A DNA stretch of 64,000 nucleotides from Candidatus Bacteroides merdipullorum (lineage in GTDB: Bacteria > Bacteroidota > Bacteroidia > Bacteroidales > Bacteroidaceae): contig DXCK01000046.1 of the NCBI GenBank assembly GCA_019116045.1, positions 20,549 to 84,548 of the forward strand, in the 5' to 3' direction. Positions 47,621 through 56,956 of this stretch are shown piece by piece. The notes under the pieces are model-generated. The model saw only the letters and a list, made by a program, of their open reading frames with translations. It was not told where the DNA came from and did no database searches. The position numbers were made by a program, and so were the translations under genes. Positions within the stretch are counted from its first letter, which is position 1, and the number at the start of each line of letters is the position of its first letter.

Positions 47621-48985
47621 TTATTCTCTTTCAAATCCTAACTTGTTGAGCCGTCCGCGCCATACTTCTGTAGCGGTTCCGTTCCCTCCAAATATCACCC
47701 AAATGAAGTCTCGTTTTTCATCAATTGCCGTAACTCCTTCTGGCGTGTGGTCCACAGCGACGGTGTACGACGTTTTTCCAGCAAATGATGGTGGCAGTAA
47801 GAATTTATGCTTGATTTCTTGCCAAGCGATGCCTGTTTCTGATTCGTAAATATCTTCCATAGAGCCACCAAAAGCATAGAAGCGGTTGTTGTAGCGCATG
47901 ATGAAGGGATTGTCCATGCCGGGACACGAAGCATTTTCCGTAGTGGTTTCCAAGGCCGCCCAGTCTGTTCCGTCGGTTGTCATCCAAGGAATCGTTTTCT
48001 CTTCGTTGTTACGCGGCATACCGGTTATGATTGTCTGCCTGACGCGGCTGCCGGTTGTATAATTGGCATAATAGATGCGTTGAGTGGGGAAATCTGCTGG
48101 TACGGCATTGCCCGAAGTCCAAGATTGGCCGTCGGTGGTGATACAGAACTCTTGTTCTCCTGCTTCGTTGAGGCGGATTCCTGCCAATGTCGCAGCCTTC
48201 CCGGTTATGTCGTTCGAAGGAATGTTGGCCAAAAGGGAGAGGACGTTACCGCTCAGACCCGTCGCTTCCTCCCAGCTTGTGCCAGTGACGTCGGAACTGT
48301 AAACTGAACCATCTGCCAGGATGTAAAGCCTGTCATCGAAGTTGATGAGCGTGGTAATATCTGCTTCTTCTGGCAGGCCAGTTACCGATTGCTTGTTCCA
48401 TCCGTATTGCCCTGGCGCTGTTGATGTGCGGTAAAGTTCGGCAGTAGATGTGTACAGCAGCAGTTCATCGTTCAGTATGACAACTTTCTGTTCTTCTTGG
48501 TTGACTGTCTGCGATACAGGGTCTCCTTCGTGGTCCATCCGTGTCCATACCAGCGAGTCTGGGTCTTGGCGGTGTACACGGATTTGTAGTGTATAGTCGC
48601 GTGTGGTAACTCCATCTGGAGCATATACTTTCAGCTTGATGCCGTCGCTTCCCGTGGCATTCATGGCGGGGAGCAAGTTATGATAAGCCTCTGTGTTCAG
48701 CACAGTGTCTGCGGAAGTTACGGTCCATGTTACGCTGATTTGGTCTATTTGGATGCTGTCGATAAGAGTATCAGCATCGACCGGCATTGAATCCAGGTTG
48801 TATATTAAGTTGTTCAGTTGGTCTATTTCAAACTTATAGTCCACCCCGTGTATGGTATCAAGGCTGAAGGCATGTATGGTTGCATCCGAGCTGTATGCCG
48901 TTGTTTCTTCTGAATCCAAACAGGAACCTAAGGCTATTGATACCAGCAGAAAGCTTATAATAGCTGATAGAAATCTCGTTCTCAT
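47621..48985 (-). CDS. DUF6242-like lipoprotein
   Basis: 454 aa, lipobox ALGSC; repeated W-G-T/S propeller-like segments. Confidence 0.7.
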   Translation of the reverse strand: MRTRFLSAIISFLLVSIALGSCLDSEETTAYSSDATIHAFSLDTIHGVDYKFEIDQLNNLIYNLDSMPVDADTLIDSIQIDQISVTWTVTSADTVLNTEAYHNLLPAMNATGSDGIKLKVYAPDGVTTRDYTLQIRVHRQDPDSLVWTRMDHEGDPVSQTVNQEEQKVVILNDELLLYTSTAELYRTSTAPGQYGWNKQSVTGLPEEADITTLINFDDRLYILADGSVYSSDVTGTSWEEATGLSGNVLSLLANIPSNDITGKAATLAGIRLNEAGEQEFCITTDGQSWTSGNAVPADFPTQRIYYANYTTGSRVRQTIITGMPRNNEEKTIPWMTTDGTDWAALETTTENASCPGMDNPFIMRYNNRFYAFGGSMEDIYESETGIAWQEIKHKFLLPPSFAGKTSYTVAVDHTPEGVTAIDEKRDFIWVIFGGNGTATEVWRGRLNKLGFERE

Positions 48986-49120
48986 TCTTTGTTGTTAGTG
49001 TTTATTTACAAGTTGCAAAAATAGGAACAATTTTTGCGATATGCCTCTTTCGGACGAAGTTTTATACAAAATTATAGATAAAATAACCGATTTCCACGAT
49101 AAACTCTTGGCTAATGAGGC

Positions 49121-50170
49121 TTATAGCCAATCTTCACGTGCCCAATAATGACGAATGAACCTGCCGAAATGCTGCTCTGTGCAGGCAATTTTTTTTCTAT
49201 TTAACACTGGGGCTGCCACGCCGTCGTGCAGGCACTCTGGAGCTGTTTCGACGAAGGCTTCATCCCAAAGGCCGGCATCGATGAATGTTTGCAGGGTGTT
49301 GGCGCCACCTTCGACTAACAGCGATTGCAGGTTTTGCTGGTAAAGCGATTCCAGCAGTTGGGGCAACAGTGGGCGGTTGAAATAGGCCTGGATATATTCC
49401 ACGCCCGGCTGTTCGGCATGCGGTGTTTCTGTGAAGACCAGTGTGCGTGTGTGTCCGTCAAACAGGTGCAGGTCTGCGGGCAAGGTGTTCAGCCGGTCTA
49501 TGGTGATGCGGACGGGTGAGGGGCCGTACCAGTGACGCACTGTCAGACTGGGGTTGTCTAACAGTGCTGTTCGTGTGCCTACCAGGATAGCACTGTGCTC
49601 TGCCCGTCTTTTGTGTACCAGCATGAGTGTGTAGGCGTCGGACAGTTGGGCCGGTGCTCCGCCCGTCCGGTTGATGTCGATGAACCCGTCGGCTGATTGG
49701 GCCCATTTCAGCGTGATGTAAGGCCGGTGTAAGGTGTGGAAGGTAATGAAGCGCCGCAACAGTTGTCTACATTCTGTCTCCAGGACTCCTACGGTCACTT
49801 CGCATCCCGCGTCCAGCAACTTTTGTATGCCGCGCCCGGACACTTTGGGGAAGGGGTCGCGGCATCCTATTACGACGCGTGGGATTTGCTTTTCGATGAT
49901 GAGGTCGGCACACGGGGGAGTCTTTCCGTAGTGTGAACAGGGTTCCAGGCTGACGTATAGCGTGGAACGTCGCAAGAGCGACGGATCTGTCACTGACCGG
50001 ATGGCGTTTACCTCGGCGTGGGCTTCTCCGCAACGCACGTGGTAGCCTTCGCCGATGATGCGTCCGTCGCACACGATGACGGCGCCTACCATGGGGTTGG
50101 GGGCTGTTTGGCACAGCCCGTTGCGCGCCAGTTGGATGCATCGGCGCATGTATTTTTCGTTTTCTTCCAT
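49121..50170 (-). CDS. ribD: Riboflavin biosynthesis protein RibD
   Basis: Start trimmed to MEENEKYMRRCIQLARNGLCQTAPNPMVGAVIV; GEAHAEVNAI; LEPCSHYGKTPPCADLI. Confidence 0.96.
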   Translation of the reverse strand: MEENEKYMRRCIQLARNGLCQTAPNPMVGAVIVCDGRIIGEGYHVRCGEAHAEVNAIRSVTDPSLLRRSTLYVSLEPCSHYGKTPPCADLIIEKQIPRVVIGCRDPFPKVSGRGIQKLLDAGCEVTVGVLETECRQLLRRFITFHTLHRPYITLKWAQSADGFIDINRTGGAPAQLSDAYTLMLVHKRRAEHSAILVGTRTALLDNPSLTVRHWYGPSPVRITIDRLNTLPADLHLFDGHTRTLVFTETPHAEQPGVEYIQAYFNRPLLPQLLESLYQQNLQSLLVEGGANTLQTFIDAGLWDEAFVETAPECLHDGVAAPVLNRKKIACTEQHFGRFIRHYWAREDWL

Positions 50171-50280
50171 ATTCCTTATTATATAAATGCCGTTCCTGCA
50201 TGGAGGAGGTGGCTGCTTGGCTTGGCCGCGCAAATGTACGATTTAATTCGGAGACTGCGAAGAAACGTTCTTCCTTTCGC

Positions 50281-51303
50281 TTACTCGTTTAACGTTCCGC
50301 AATGGGGGCAGATGCCTTTTTGTGTCAGTAGGTTGCCGCAGTTTCCGCATCGATAGCGTACTGTGCGGAGCGAACGGTAGAGGCTGCGCAGAAACACAAG
50401 GACGAAGACTGCCAGGAAGATGTAGCCTATCCGGATGCGGGTTGTCAGAATGAAGAAGAAGTAGCAGCAGATGCAACTGGAGGCTATCCCCAGCAGGTAG
50501 TAGACGGCAGAAACGGGCGTGAGCCGGCGGAACAGCACGTCGACGGTGGCAATGAGGACGATGATGAACAGCCAAAAGCCGGATAGAAACAGGCTCAGCA
50601 GCAGCGGGACGCGGAAGGGGGAGAGCGTGGGATTGTAGTAAAAGTGTTCCCACATGGCGGGCACGTACACTTGCATTGTTTCGTACAAGGTGGCAGAGGT
50701 AGCCATCAGCAGGCAGAGCAGCAAGGGGTAGACGGGATCCATCTCTTTGAATCCTTTCCACCACAACGGTCTGCGGCGCCACATGCGTATTAACCAGAAG
50801 ACTGCAAACAACGACAGCACGCTGATGAAGTAGGGCGTGTGCGTGTGGCTGAACAGGTGGATGGCCTCCGAGATGCTGTCGTCGGGCACAAAGGCCTGCT
50901 TCATGTCACATTCGCGCAGCCAGCCTTGTATCTCTTGCGTGTGTGCCAGTTTCACCCAGATGCTGTCCACTGTGTCGTTGGGGTGTACGTTAAATTCGGC
51001 CACTACCACGCGGTCGCCGCGTTTCAGCGTGTGGTAGCTTTCCTTCAGCGGAAGGCCTGCCAGGCGGATGGAGTCGGCGTGCAGCACGAGGTTGGTGTTC
51101 CAGGTGTAATGCCGTTCGTAGAGGTAGGTCAGCGAGTCGCATGCGCGGGGGGCTGTGTCTGCGGGAAGGGTGGGGGTGCTGTATTGGCACGAGACGGTGG
51201 CCAGCAGCAGGAGCAACCAGAGCCATCCTTTCGGAAGACGTGTGTCTGTTGCCTGCCCTTTGGCGTGTGCCGTCGGGCGTTTGTGTTTACTGTTCCGCCG
51301 CAT
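50281..51303 (-). CDS. Multi-TM protein with lipobox-like N-terminus, SH3-like segment and C-terminal zinc ribbon
   Basis: LLLLLATVSC; several TM helices; C-terminus YRCGNCGNLLTQKGICPHCGTLNE. Confidence 0.7.
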   Translation of the reverse strand: MRRNSKHKRPTAHAKGQATDTRLPKGWLWLLLLLATVSCQYSTPTLPADTAPRACDSLTYLYERHYTWNTNLVLHADSIRLAGLPLKESYHTLKRGDRVVVAEFNVHPNDTVDSIWVKLAHTQEIQGWLRECDMKQAFVPDDSISEAIHLFSHTHTPYFISVLSLFAVFWLIRMWRRRPLWWKGFKEMDPVYPLLLCLLMATSATLYETMQVYVPAMWEHFYYNPTLSPFRVPLLLSLFLSGFWLFIIVLIATVDVLFRRLTPVSAVYYLLGIASSCICCYFFFILTTRIRIGYIFLAVFVLVFLRSLYRSLRTVRYRCGNCGNLLTQKGICPHCGTLNE

Positions 51304-53134
51304 AGACTTTCATCTGACAATTTTTGCAGTCGAACGACAGGCGGAACCGCCGTCCGTCGGTCGATATCAGGTAATAGGGCTCTCGGTAGGGGCTGTGGCC
51401 TTTCTGGTGGGTGGGACACCAACCCATGCTGAAGCGCAGGCAGTGGCGGCAGAACATCAGTGCGGCTTCGGGGGCAGCCTGTGCCTCGTAGGCCGGGTCG
51501 ATGCGGCGCACGCCGTGCGACAGGTAAAACTGCCGCGCCTGTCCGTTCATCACGTTGCCCAGGTAGGTGAGCGAGTCCGCGAGGTAGGGGTGGTGCGTCT
51601 CGCGTCGCGGCGACAGCTCTCGCCGGTAACCGATGCGCCTGACGTCCAGCAGCCGTTGCACCACCTGTCGGCGCCAGTCGCTCAGCACCGACGAAGGCAG
51701 GAACCATTCGGTCGTCAGCTCCAGTAAGGCTTCGTCCTGCGTTTCGAACGGAGTGTTGCCCAGCTTGGCCAGTTGGGCGCGGATGTTGGCGGCTTGCGGC
51801 GTGCGGGCCGGTTGTTTGTCGTAGGGGAAAGACTGGACGGCGCGGTGTCCCTCGTCGTCGGTGGCACCGAGGGCAAAGCCCGTGGTTGTCTCCCACAGCC
51901 GCCAGCGCAACCGGATTTTACGTTCGGCCGAGGGACGCGCCAGCAGGCGTTCGAACTCTTGGTCGAAATTGCGGTACAGCGGGGTGCGGGGTGCGATGCG
52001 GGGCACTTGTCCGGCCGGCAAGGCGGGATAGAGGCGGTTGCCCTCCACGCGGTTGATGCGGAAACCTTGCAGTTGTCCCCGTTCGTCCAGGTAGCACAGC
52101 CCGTCGCCGTTGTGGAAGGGTTTGACTCCTGCCACGGTCAGGCAGCCGGCGCGTTGCTCCTTCAGTGTGCCCATTGCCTCGCCCAGCGACTTGGGTGTAT
52201 CGAACGAGGCGATGTCGCGCGTGCGTCCCTCCAGGAAATAGTTCGTAAAGCCGCGGCTGAAGCTCTTGTCCAACTGGGGCTGGAACGTGTATCGGCAGAT
52301 GCCCGACGAGGCTTTGACGTATTCCTGCCGCCGGGCCAGAATCTCGTCCAGCTTCTGGCGGTAGGCGGCTGTCACGTTTTTCACGTAGCTGACGTCTTTC
52401 AGCCGGCCTTCTATCTTCAGTGACGAGGCTCCGGCGTCCAGCAACTGTTCCAGCCGCTCGCTTTGGTTCAAGTCTTTCAGCGACAGCAGGTGCTTGTTGC
52501 GGGCGATGGTGCGTCCGTCGGCGTCCACCAGATTGAAGGGCAGGCGGCAGAACTGGGCGCACTCGCCCCGGTTGGCACTGCGCCCGAAGCAGGCCTGACT
52601 GACGTAGCACTGTCCGCTGTAGCTGACGCAGAGTGCTCCGTGTACGAAGACTTCGAGCGACGTCTGCGGGCAGGCGCGGTGGATGCGGGCGATGTCGTCC
52701 AGCGAGAGCTCGCGCGCCAGCACCACCTGGCGGAAGCCCGCCTCGCTCAGAAAGCGTACTTTCTCCACCGTCCGGTTGTCCATCTGCGTGCTGGCGTGCA
52801 GGGGGATGGGGGGCAGGTTGAGGCGGGTGATGCCCATGTCTTGCACGATGAGCGCGTCCACGCCCGCTTGCCAGAGCTGGTGAATCAGTTGCTCGGTCGC
52901 GGCGAGCTCGTCGTCGCGCAGCAGTGTGTTGACGGTGGCGTAGATACGGACATAGTAGGTGTGCGCATAGTCTACGAGCCGGGCAATGTCTTCTATTGGA
53001 TTGCCTGCCGCTGCCCGGGCACCGAAACGCGCGGCGCCTATGTAGACGGCGTCTGCTCCGTGGTCCACGGCGGCCAGGCCGCAGTCCAGGTTGCGGGCGG
53101 GCGAGAGGAGTTCGATGGCACGCGGTTTCATCAC
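51287..53134 (-). CDS. U32 family peptidase
   Basis: [65 protein letters not shown]. Confidence 0.95.
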   Translation of the reverse strand: MMKPRAIELLSPARNLDCGLAAVDHGADAVYIGAARFGARAAAGNPIEDIARLVDYAHTYYVRIYATVNTLLRDDELAATEQLIHQLWQAGVDALIVQDMGITRLNLPPIPLHASTQMDNRTVEKVRFLSEAGFRQVVLARELSLDDIARIHRACPQTSLEVFVHGALCVSYSGQCYVSQACFGRSANRGECAQFCRLPFNLVDADGRTIARNKHLLSLKDLNQSERLEQLLDAGASSLKIEGRLKDVSYVKNVTAAYRQKLDEILARRQEYVKASSGICRYTFQPQLDKSFSRGFTNYFLEGRTRDIASFDTPKSLGEAMGTLKEQRAGCLTVAGVKPFHNGDGLCYLDERGQLQGFRINRVEGNRLYPALPAGQVPRIAPRTPLYRNFDQEFERLLARPSAERKIRLRWRLWETTTGFALGATDDEGHRAVQSFPYDKQPARTPQAANIRAQLAKLGNTPFETQDEALLELTTEWFLPSSVLSDWRRQVVQRLLDVRRIGYRRELSPRRETHHPYLADSLTYLGNVMNGQARQFYLSHGVRRIDPAYEAQAAPEAALMFCRHCLRFSMGWCPTHQKGHSPYREPYYLISTDGRRFRLSFDCKNCQMKVYAAEQ

Positions 53135-54048
53135 TGGATGTCGTTGATGTCGTAGGGCGTCTCCTGGTAGACGAAGTAGTTGAGCCAGTTGCTGAACAGC
53201 AGGTTGGCGTGCGCACGCCAGCGCACCAGCACTCCCTTGGCAGGGTCGTCGTCTACGTAATAATTGCGGGGCATCTCGATGGGAAGGCCTTTGCCCAGGT
53301 CGCGACGGTACTCGCCGTCCAGCGTCAGGGGCGAGTACTCCGAGTGGCCGGTGACGAAGAATTCGCGCCCGCCTCGCGCCATGACCAGGTAGACGCCGGC
53401 TTCGGGCGATTCCGACAGGAGGGTGAGTGCGGGGACGCGCAGGATGTCTTCGCTCCTGACCTCGGTGTGGCGGCTGTGAGGCACGTAGAACACGTCGTCG
53501 AAGCCGCGGAAAATGGGGTGCAGGGGTTGCAGGGCGCGGTGGGGGAAGATGCCGAACATCTTCTTCTCCAGCGGATATTTTGGGATGCCGTAGAAGTGAT
53601 ACAGCCCTGCCTGTGCCGCCCAGCAGATGTAGAGCGTCGACGTGACGTGTGTCCGGGCCCAGTCGAATATCTCGGTAATCTCGTCCCAGTACGTCACCCG
53701 TTCGAAGTCCATCTGTTCCACGGGAGCACCGGTCACTATCATCCCGTCGTAGCGTTGTTCGCGCATTTGCTCGAAGTCGGTGTAAAACGCCTTCATGTGC
53801 TCTATCGGGGTATTCTTGGGCGTGTGGCTTTTGATTTTCATGAACGAAATCTCCACCTGGAGCGGCGTGTTCGAGAGCAGGCGCACCAGGTCTGTCTCGG
53901 TCGTTATCTTCAGCGGCATCAGGTTGAGTATGGCTATGCGCAGCGGGCGGATGTCCTGGCCCGTGGCACGCGTCGTGTCCATTACGAATATGTTTTCCTG
54001 CTTCAAGAGTTCGATGGCAGGCAGTCGGTCGGGTAGTTTAAGTGGCAT
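53131..54048 (-). CDS. metA: Homoserine O-acyltransferase (MetA family)
   Basis: Start trimmed to [23 protein letters not shown] (305 aa); [59 protein letters not shown]. Confidence 0.96.
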   Translation of the reverse strand: MPLKLPDRLPAIELLKQENIFVMDTTRATGQDIRPLRIAILNLMPLKITTETDLVRLLSNTPLQVEISFMKIKSHTPKNTPIEHMKAFYTDFEQMREQRYDGMIVTGAPVEQMDFERVTYWDEITEIFDWARTHVTSTLYICWAAQAGLYHFYGIPKYPLEKKMFGIFPHRALQPLHPIFRGFDDVFYVPHSRHTEVRSEDILRVPALTLLSESPEAGVYLVMARGGREFFVTGHSEYSPLTLDGEYRRDLGKGLPIEMPRNYYVDDDPAKGVLVRWRAHANLLFSNWLNYFVYQETPYDINDIQ

Positions 54049-54220
54049 GTGCTTGTCTCTTCCTTTTTTGATGATTTCAGCCTGTAAAGATAATGAAAAG
54101 CAGGCAGATATGTGCAGGAAAATAAGATTTATTAAATTCTGGCGGACAGGCGTTAGCTCTCCGTCTCTTTTTAAGAAGCTGTGAGACAGATGATTGCTTC
54201 TCTTCCTTCCGGCCGTTCCT

Positions 54221-54286
54221 TCTTGTCCGGAAGAAGCGCGGCTCTTGTTCGGAAGAAGCACGGCCCTTGTCCGGCGGAAGCAAAGC
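54221..54286. repeat. Tandem 22-bp repeat (3 units), locus 2
   Basis: TCTTGTCCGGAAGAAGCGCGGC / TCTTGTTCGGAAGAAGCACGGC / CCTTGTCCGGCGGAAGCAAAGC. Confidence 0.85.
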
Positions 54287-54391
54287 GGGGAAAAACACCG
54301 GGCGGGTGTAACAAGCAATGCATAGATTCACTAACTTTGCGCCCGTTTTTCAGCGATAGCTGTTTTAAGGAATATTCTAAACTGAAGCATC

Positions 54392-54757
54392 ATGATTCGT
54401 CAATGCGCCATCCTCTTCGGATGTTTAGCTTTGGGTGAGCTCATCGTCTGGCTGACAGGCGTCAAACTTCCTTCCAGCATCATCGGGATGCTGCTGCTCA
54501 CTTTGTTCTTAAAGTTAGGTTGGATCAAGCTGCACTGGGTGCAGGGCATGTCCGACTTTCTGGTTGCCAACCTGGGGTTCTTCTTCGTGCCGCCCGGCGT
54601 GGCGCTTATGCTTTACTTCGATGTGATACAGGCGCAGCTCTGGCCCATCCTGACAGCCACGGTGCTGAGCACGCTGCTGGTGCTCGTCGTCACCGGCTGG
54701 GTGCACCAGCTCACGCGCAAGGCCTCGAACAAGGCGACCGACCACCTGAAACATTAA
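54392..54757 (+). CDS. CidA/LrgA family protein
   Basis: TGVKLPSSIIGMLLLTLFLKLGWIKL; PPGVALMLY. Confidence 0.92.
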   Translation: MIRQCAILFGCLALGELIVWLTGVKLPSSIIGMLLLTLFLKLGWIKLHWVQGMSDFLVANLGFFFVPPGVALMLYFDVIQAQLWPILTATVLSTLLVLVVTGWVHQLTRKASNKATDHLKH

Positions 54758-54793
54758 CCCGGGGCGTTCCCGATTTTAAACACATACATCTTT

Positions 54794-55489
54794 ATGAACT
54801 TTCTGGAGAATGAATTTTTCCTGCTGGCCGTCACCTTCACTGTCTTCTTTCTGGCCAAGCTGTTGCAGAAGAAGACGGGTCTGATGCTGCTCAACCCCAT
54901 CCTGCTGACCATCGCCGTGCTGATTGTCTTTCTGAAGCTGGCCGGCGTCAGTTATGAAACATACAGCGAAGGCGGCAAGCTGATTGAGTTTTGGTTGAAA
55001 CCGGCTGTCGTGGCCCTCGGAGTACCCCTCTACCTGCAACTCGAGACGATTAAGAAGCAACTGCTGCCCATCCTGCTGTCGCAACTGGCCGGTTGCTTCG
55101 TCGGCGTCGCCTCGGTCGTGATTATCGCCAAGCTGATGGGCGCTTCCGAAGAAATCATCTATTCGCTCGCCCCCAAGTCGGTCACCACCCCCATTGCGAT
55201 GGAAGTCACCCAGTCGCTGGGCGGCATCCCGTCGCTCACGGCAGCCGTCGTGGTCTGTGTGGGATTGCTGGGCGGTATCCTCGGATTCAAGACACTGCGC
55301 CTCATGCACGTGGGCAGTCCCATGGCTCAAGGCCTGTCGATGGGCACCGCGGCCCATGCCGTCGGCACCTCCGCAGCGATGGACGTCAGCCGGAAGTATG
55401 GCGCCTTCGCCAGCCTGGGATTGACACTGAACGGCATCTTCACGGCCCTGCTCACGCCGACCATCCTGCGTTGGTTGGGCCTGCTCTGA
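54794..55489 (+). CDS. LrgB/CidB family protein
   Basis: LAPKSVTTPIAMEVTQSLGGIPSLTAAVVV; GTAAHAVGTSAAM. Confidence 0.95.
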   Translation: MNFLENEFFLLAVTFTVFFLAKLLQKKTGLMLLNPILLTIAVLIVFLKLAGVSYETYSEGGKLIEFWLKPAVVALGVPLYLQLETIKKQLLPILLSQLAGCFVGVASVVIIAKLMGASEEIIYSLAPKSVTTPIAMEVTQSLGGIPSLTAAVVVCVGLLGGILGFKTLRLMHVGSPMAQGLSMGTAAHAVGTSAAMDVSRKYGAFASLGLTLNGIFTALLTPTILRWLGLL

Positions 55490-55501
55490 GCGCGTCCGCC
55501 T

Positions 55502-56956
55502 CTACTTGCGGACATTCCTCCCCGCGTCGATGCGCAGGAAGATGAAGAGCAAGATACTGAAGCCCCACAGCGACGAGCCGCCGTAACTGAAGAAAGGAAG
55601 CGGGATGCCGATGACTGGCGTGAGTCCTAACACCATGCCCACGTTGATGAAGACATGAAACAGGAAGATGCTGGCCACGCTGTAGCCATAGACCCTCCCA
55701 AAAGTTGTAGGCTGGCGCTCGGCCAGCCAGATGAGGCGCAAGATGAGCGACAGAAACAGGATAAGTACGCCCGTCGAACCGATGAAACCCTGTTCTTCGC
55801 CCACGGTGCAGAAGATGAAATCCGTGTCTTGTTCGGGCACGTATTTCAGCTTCGTCTGCGTGCCGTTCAGGAAACCCTTGCCCGTCAATCCACCCGAACC
55901 GATGGCAATCTTAGACTGGTTCACGTTGTAACCCGCTCCGCTGGGGTCTTCTTCCAGTCCCAGCAAAACCTGGATGCGCACCTGCTGGTGAGGTTCGAGC
56001 ACGCTGTTGAACACATACTCCGACGAATACAGGAATCCCACGGAACAAACGGCGAACAACAGCGTCAGCAGATACGTGTGGCGGCGCGTCTGGAGAGCCA
56101 GCCAAATCAAGTACCCGGTCAGGGCGAAGCACAATCCCCACAAGACATAAACCACGTTGAAAGGAACGACCCAATGCGACAGTGCGACAGCCGCAACAGT
56201 GCAGCCCGCCACGCTTAAGGCTATGATGTTAGCCTCGGTCGTGCGGCGTGTGTAGACTCGTAGCATCAGCGCAGCAAACAGCAGGATGAGAATCAGTACA
56301 ATAAACTGCCCCAAAGGTGTAGGCGTATCCCACAACTGCGCGCTGGCAAAGCGGATGCCCACCACAAAATAAAGCACGGCACAGAGCCCCGCCAATAGGA
56401 CAATGCCGGGCATCCCCTCGCGGTACAGCACCAGAAAGAAGGCCAGATATACCAAAGCACTCCCCGTCTCGCGCTGTGCGACAATCAGCAGCATGGGAAT
56501 CAGGATAATAAGCCCCGTGCAAAGAGCCTGGCGCGTATTCTTCAGACTGAACCCATAGACACTCATGCACCGCGCCAGGGCCAGGGCCGTGGCAAACTTG
56601 GCAAACTCTGCCGGTTGCAGGCTTACGGGACCCAGAATGAGCCAGGAGTGGGAACCTTTCGTGTCCGGAGCAATGAAAATCGTCACTACCAGCAACACCA
56701 GCAGCACCCCGTAAATCAAGTAAGCATACGCCTCGTAGAAAAGGTCGTCCAGCATCATCAGCACGCCGGCCAGTCCCAGCGAGCACAGTGCCCAGGCAAA
56801 TTGCTTGCCCGCCCGTGTCGAGAAGTCGAGCAATTCGTGCTCGCTATAATCATAGCTGGCTCCGCAGATGCTCATCCATCCGAACGCCACCAGCAGCACA
56901 TAAAGCCCGATAGTCAGCCAATCGAGCGATTTCAGTATCGGTTCCCTGCGTCTCAT
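55502..56956 (-). CDS. rodA: Rod shape-determining protein RodA (SEDS)
   Basis: 484 aa; LQPAEFAKFATALALAR; FIFCTVGEEQGFIGS; GIPLPFFSYGGSS. Confidence 0.95.
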   Translation of the reverse strand: MRRREPILKSLDWLTIGLYVLLVAFGWMSICGASYDYSEHELLDFSTRAGKQFAWALCSLGLAGVLMMLDDLFYEAYAYLIYGVLLVLLVVTIFIAPDTKGSHSWLILGPVSLQPAEFAKFATALALARCMSVYGFSLKNTRQALCTGLIILIPMLLIVAQRETGSALVYLAFFLVLYREGMPGIVLLAGLCAVLYFVVGIRFASAQLWDTPTPLGQFIVLILILLFAALMLRVYTRRTTEANIIALSVAGCTVAAVALSHWVVPFNVVYVLWGLCFALTGYLIWLALQTRRHTYLLTLLFAVCSVGFLYSSEYVFNSVLEPHQQVRIQVLLGLEEDPSGAGYNVNQSKIAIGSGGLTGKGFLNGTQTKLKYVPEQDTDFIFCTVGEEQGFIGSTGVLILFLSLILRLIWLAERQPTTFGRVYGYSVASIFLFHVFINVGMVLGLTPVIGIPLPFFSYGGSSLWGFSILLFIFLRIDAGRNVRK

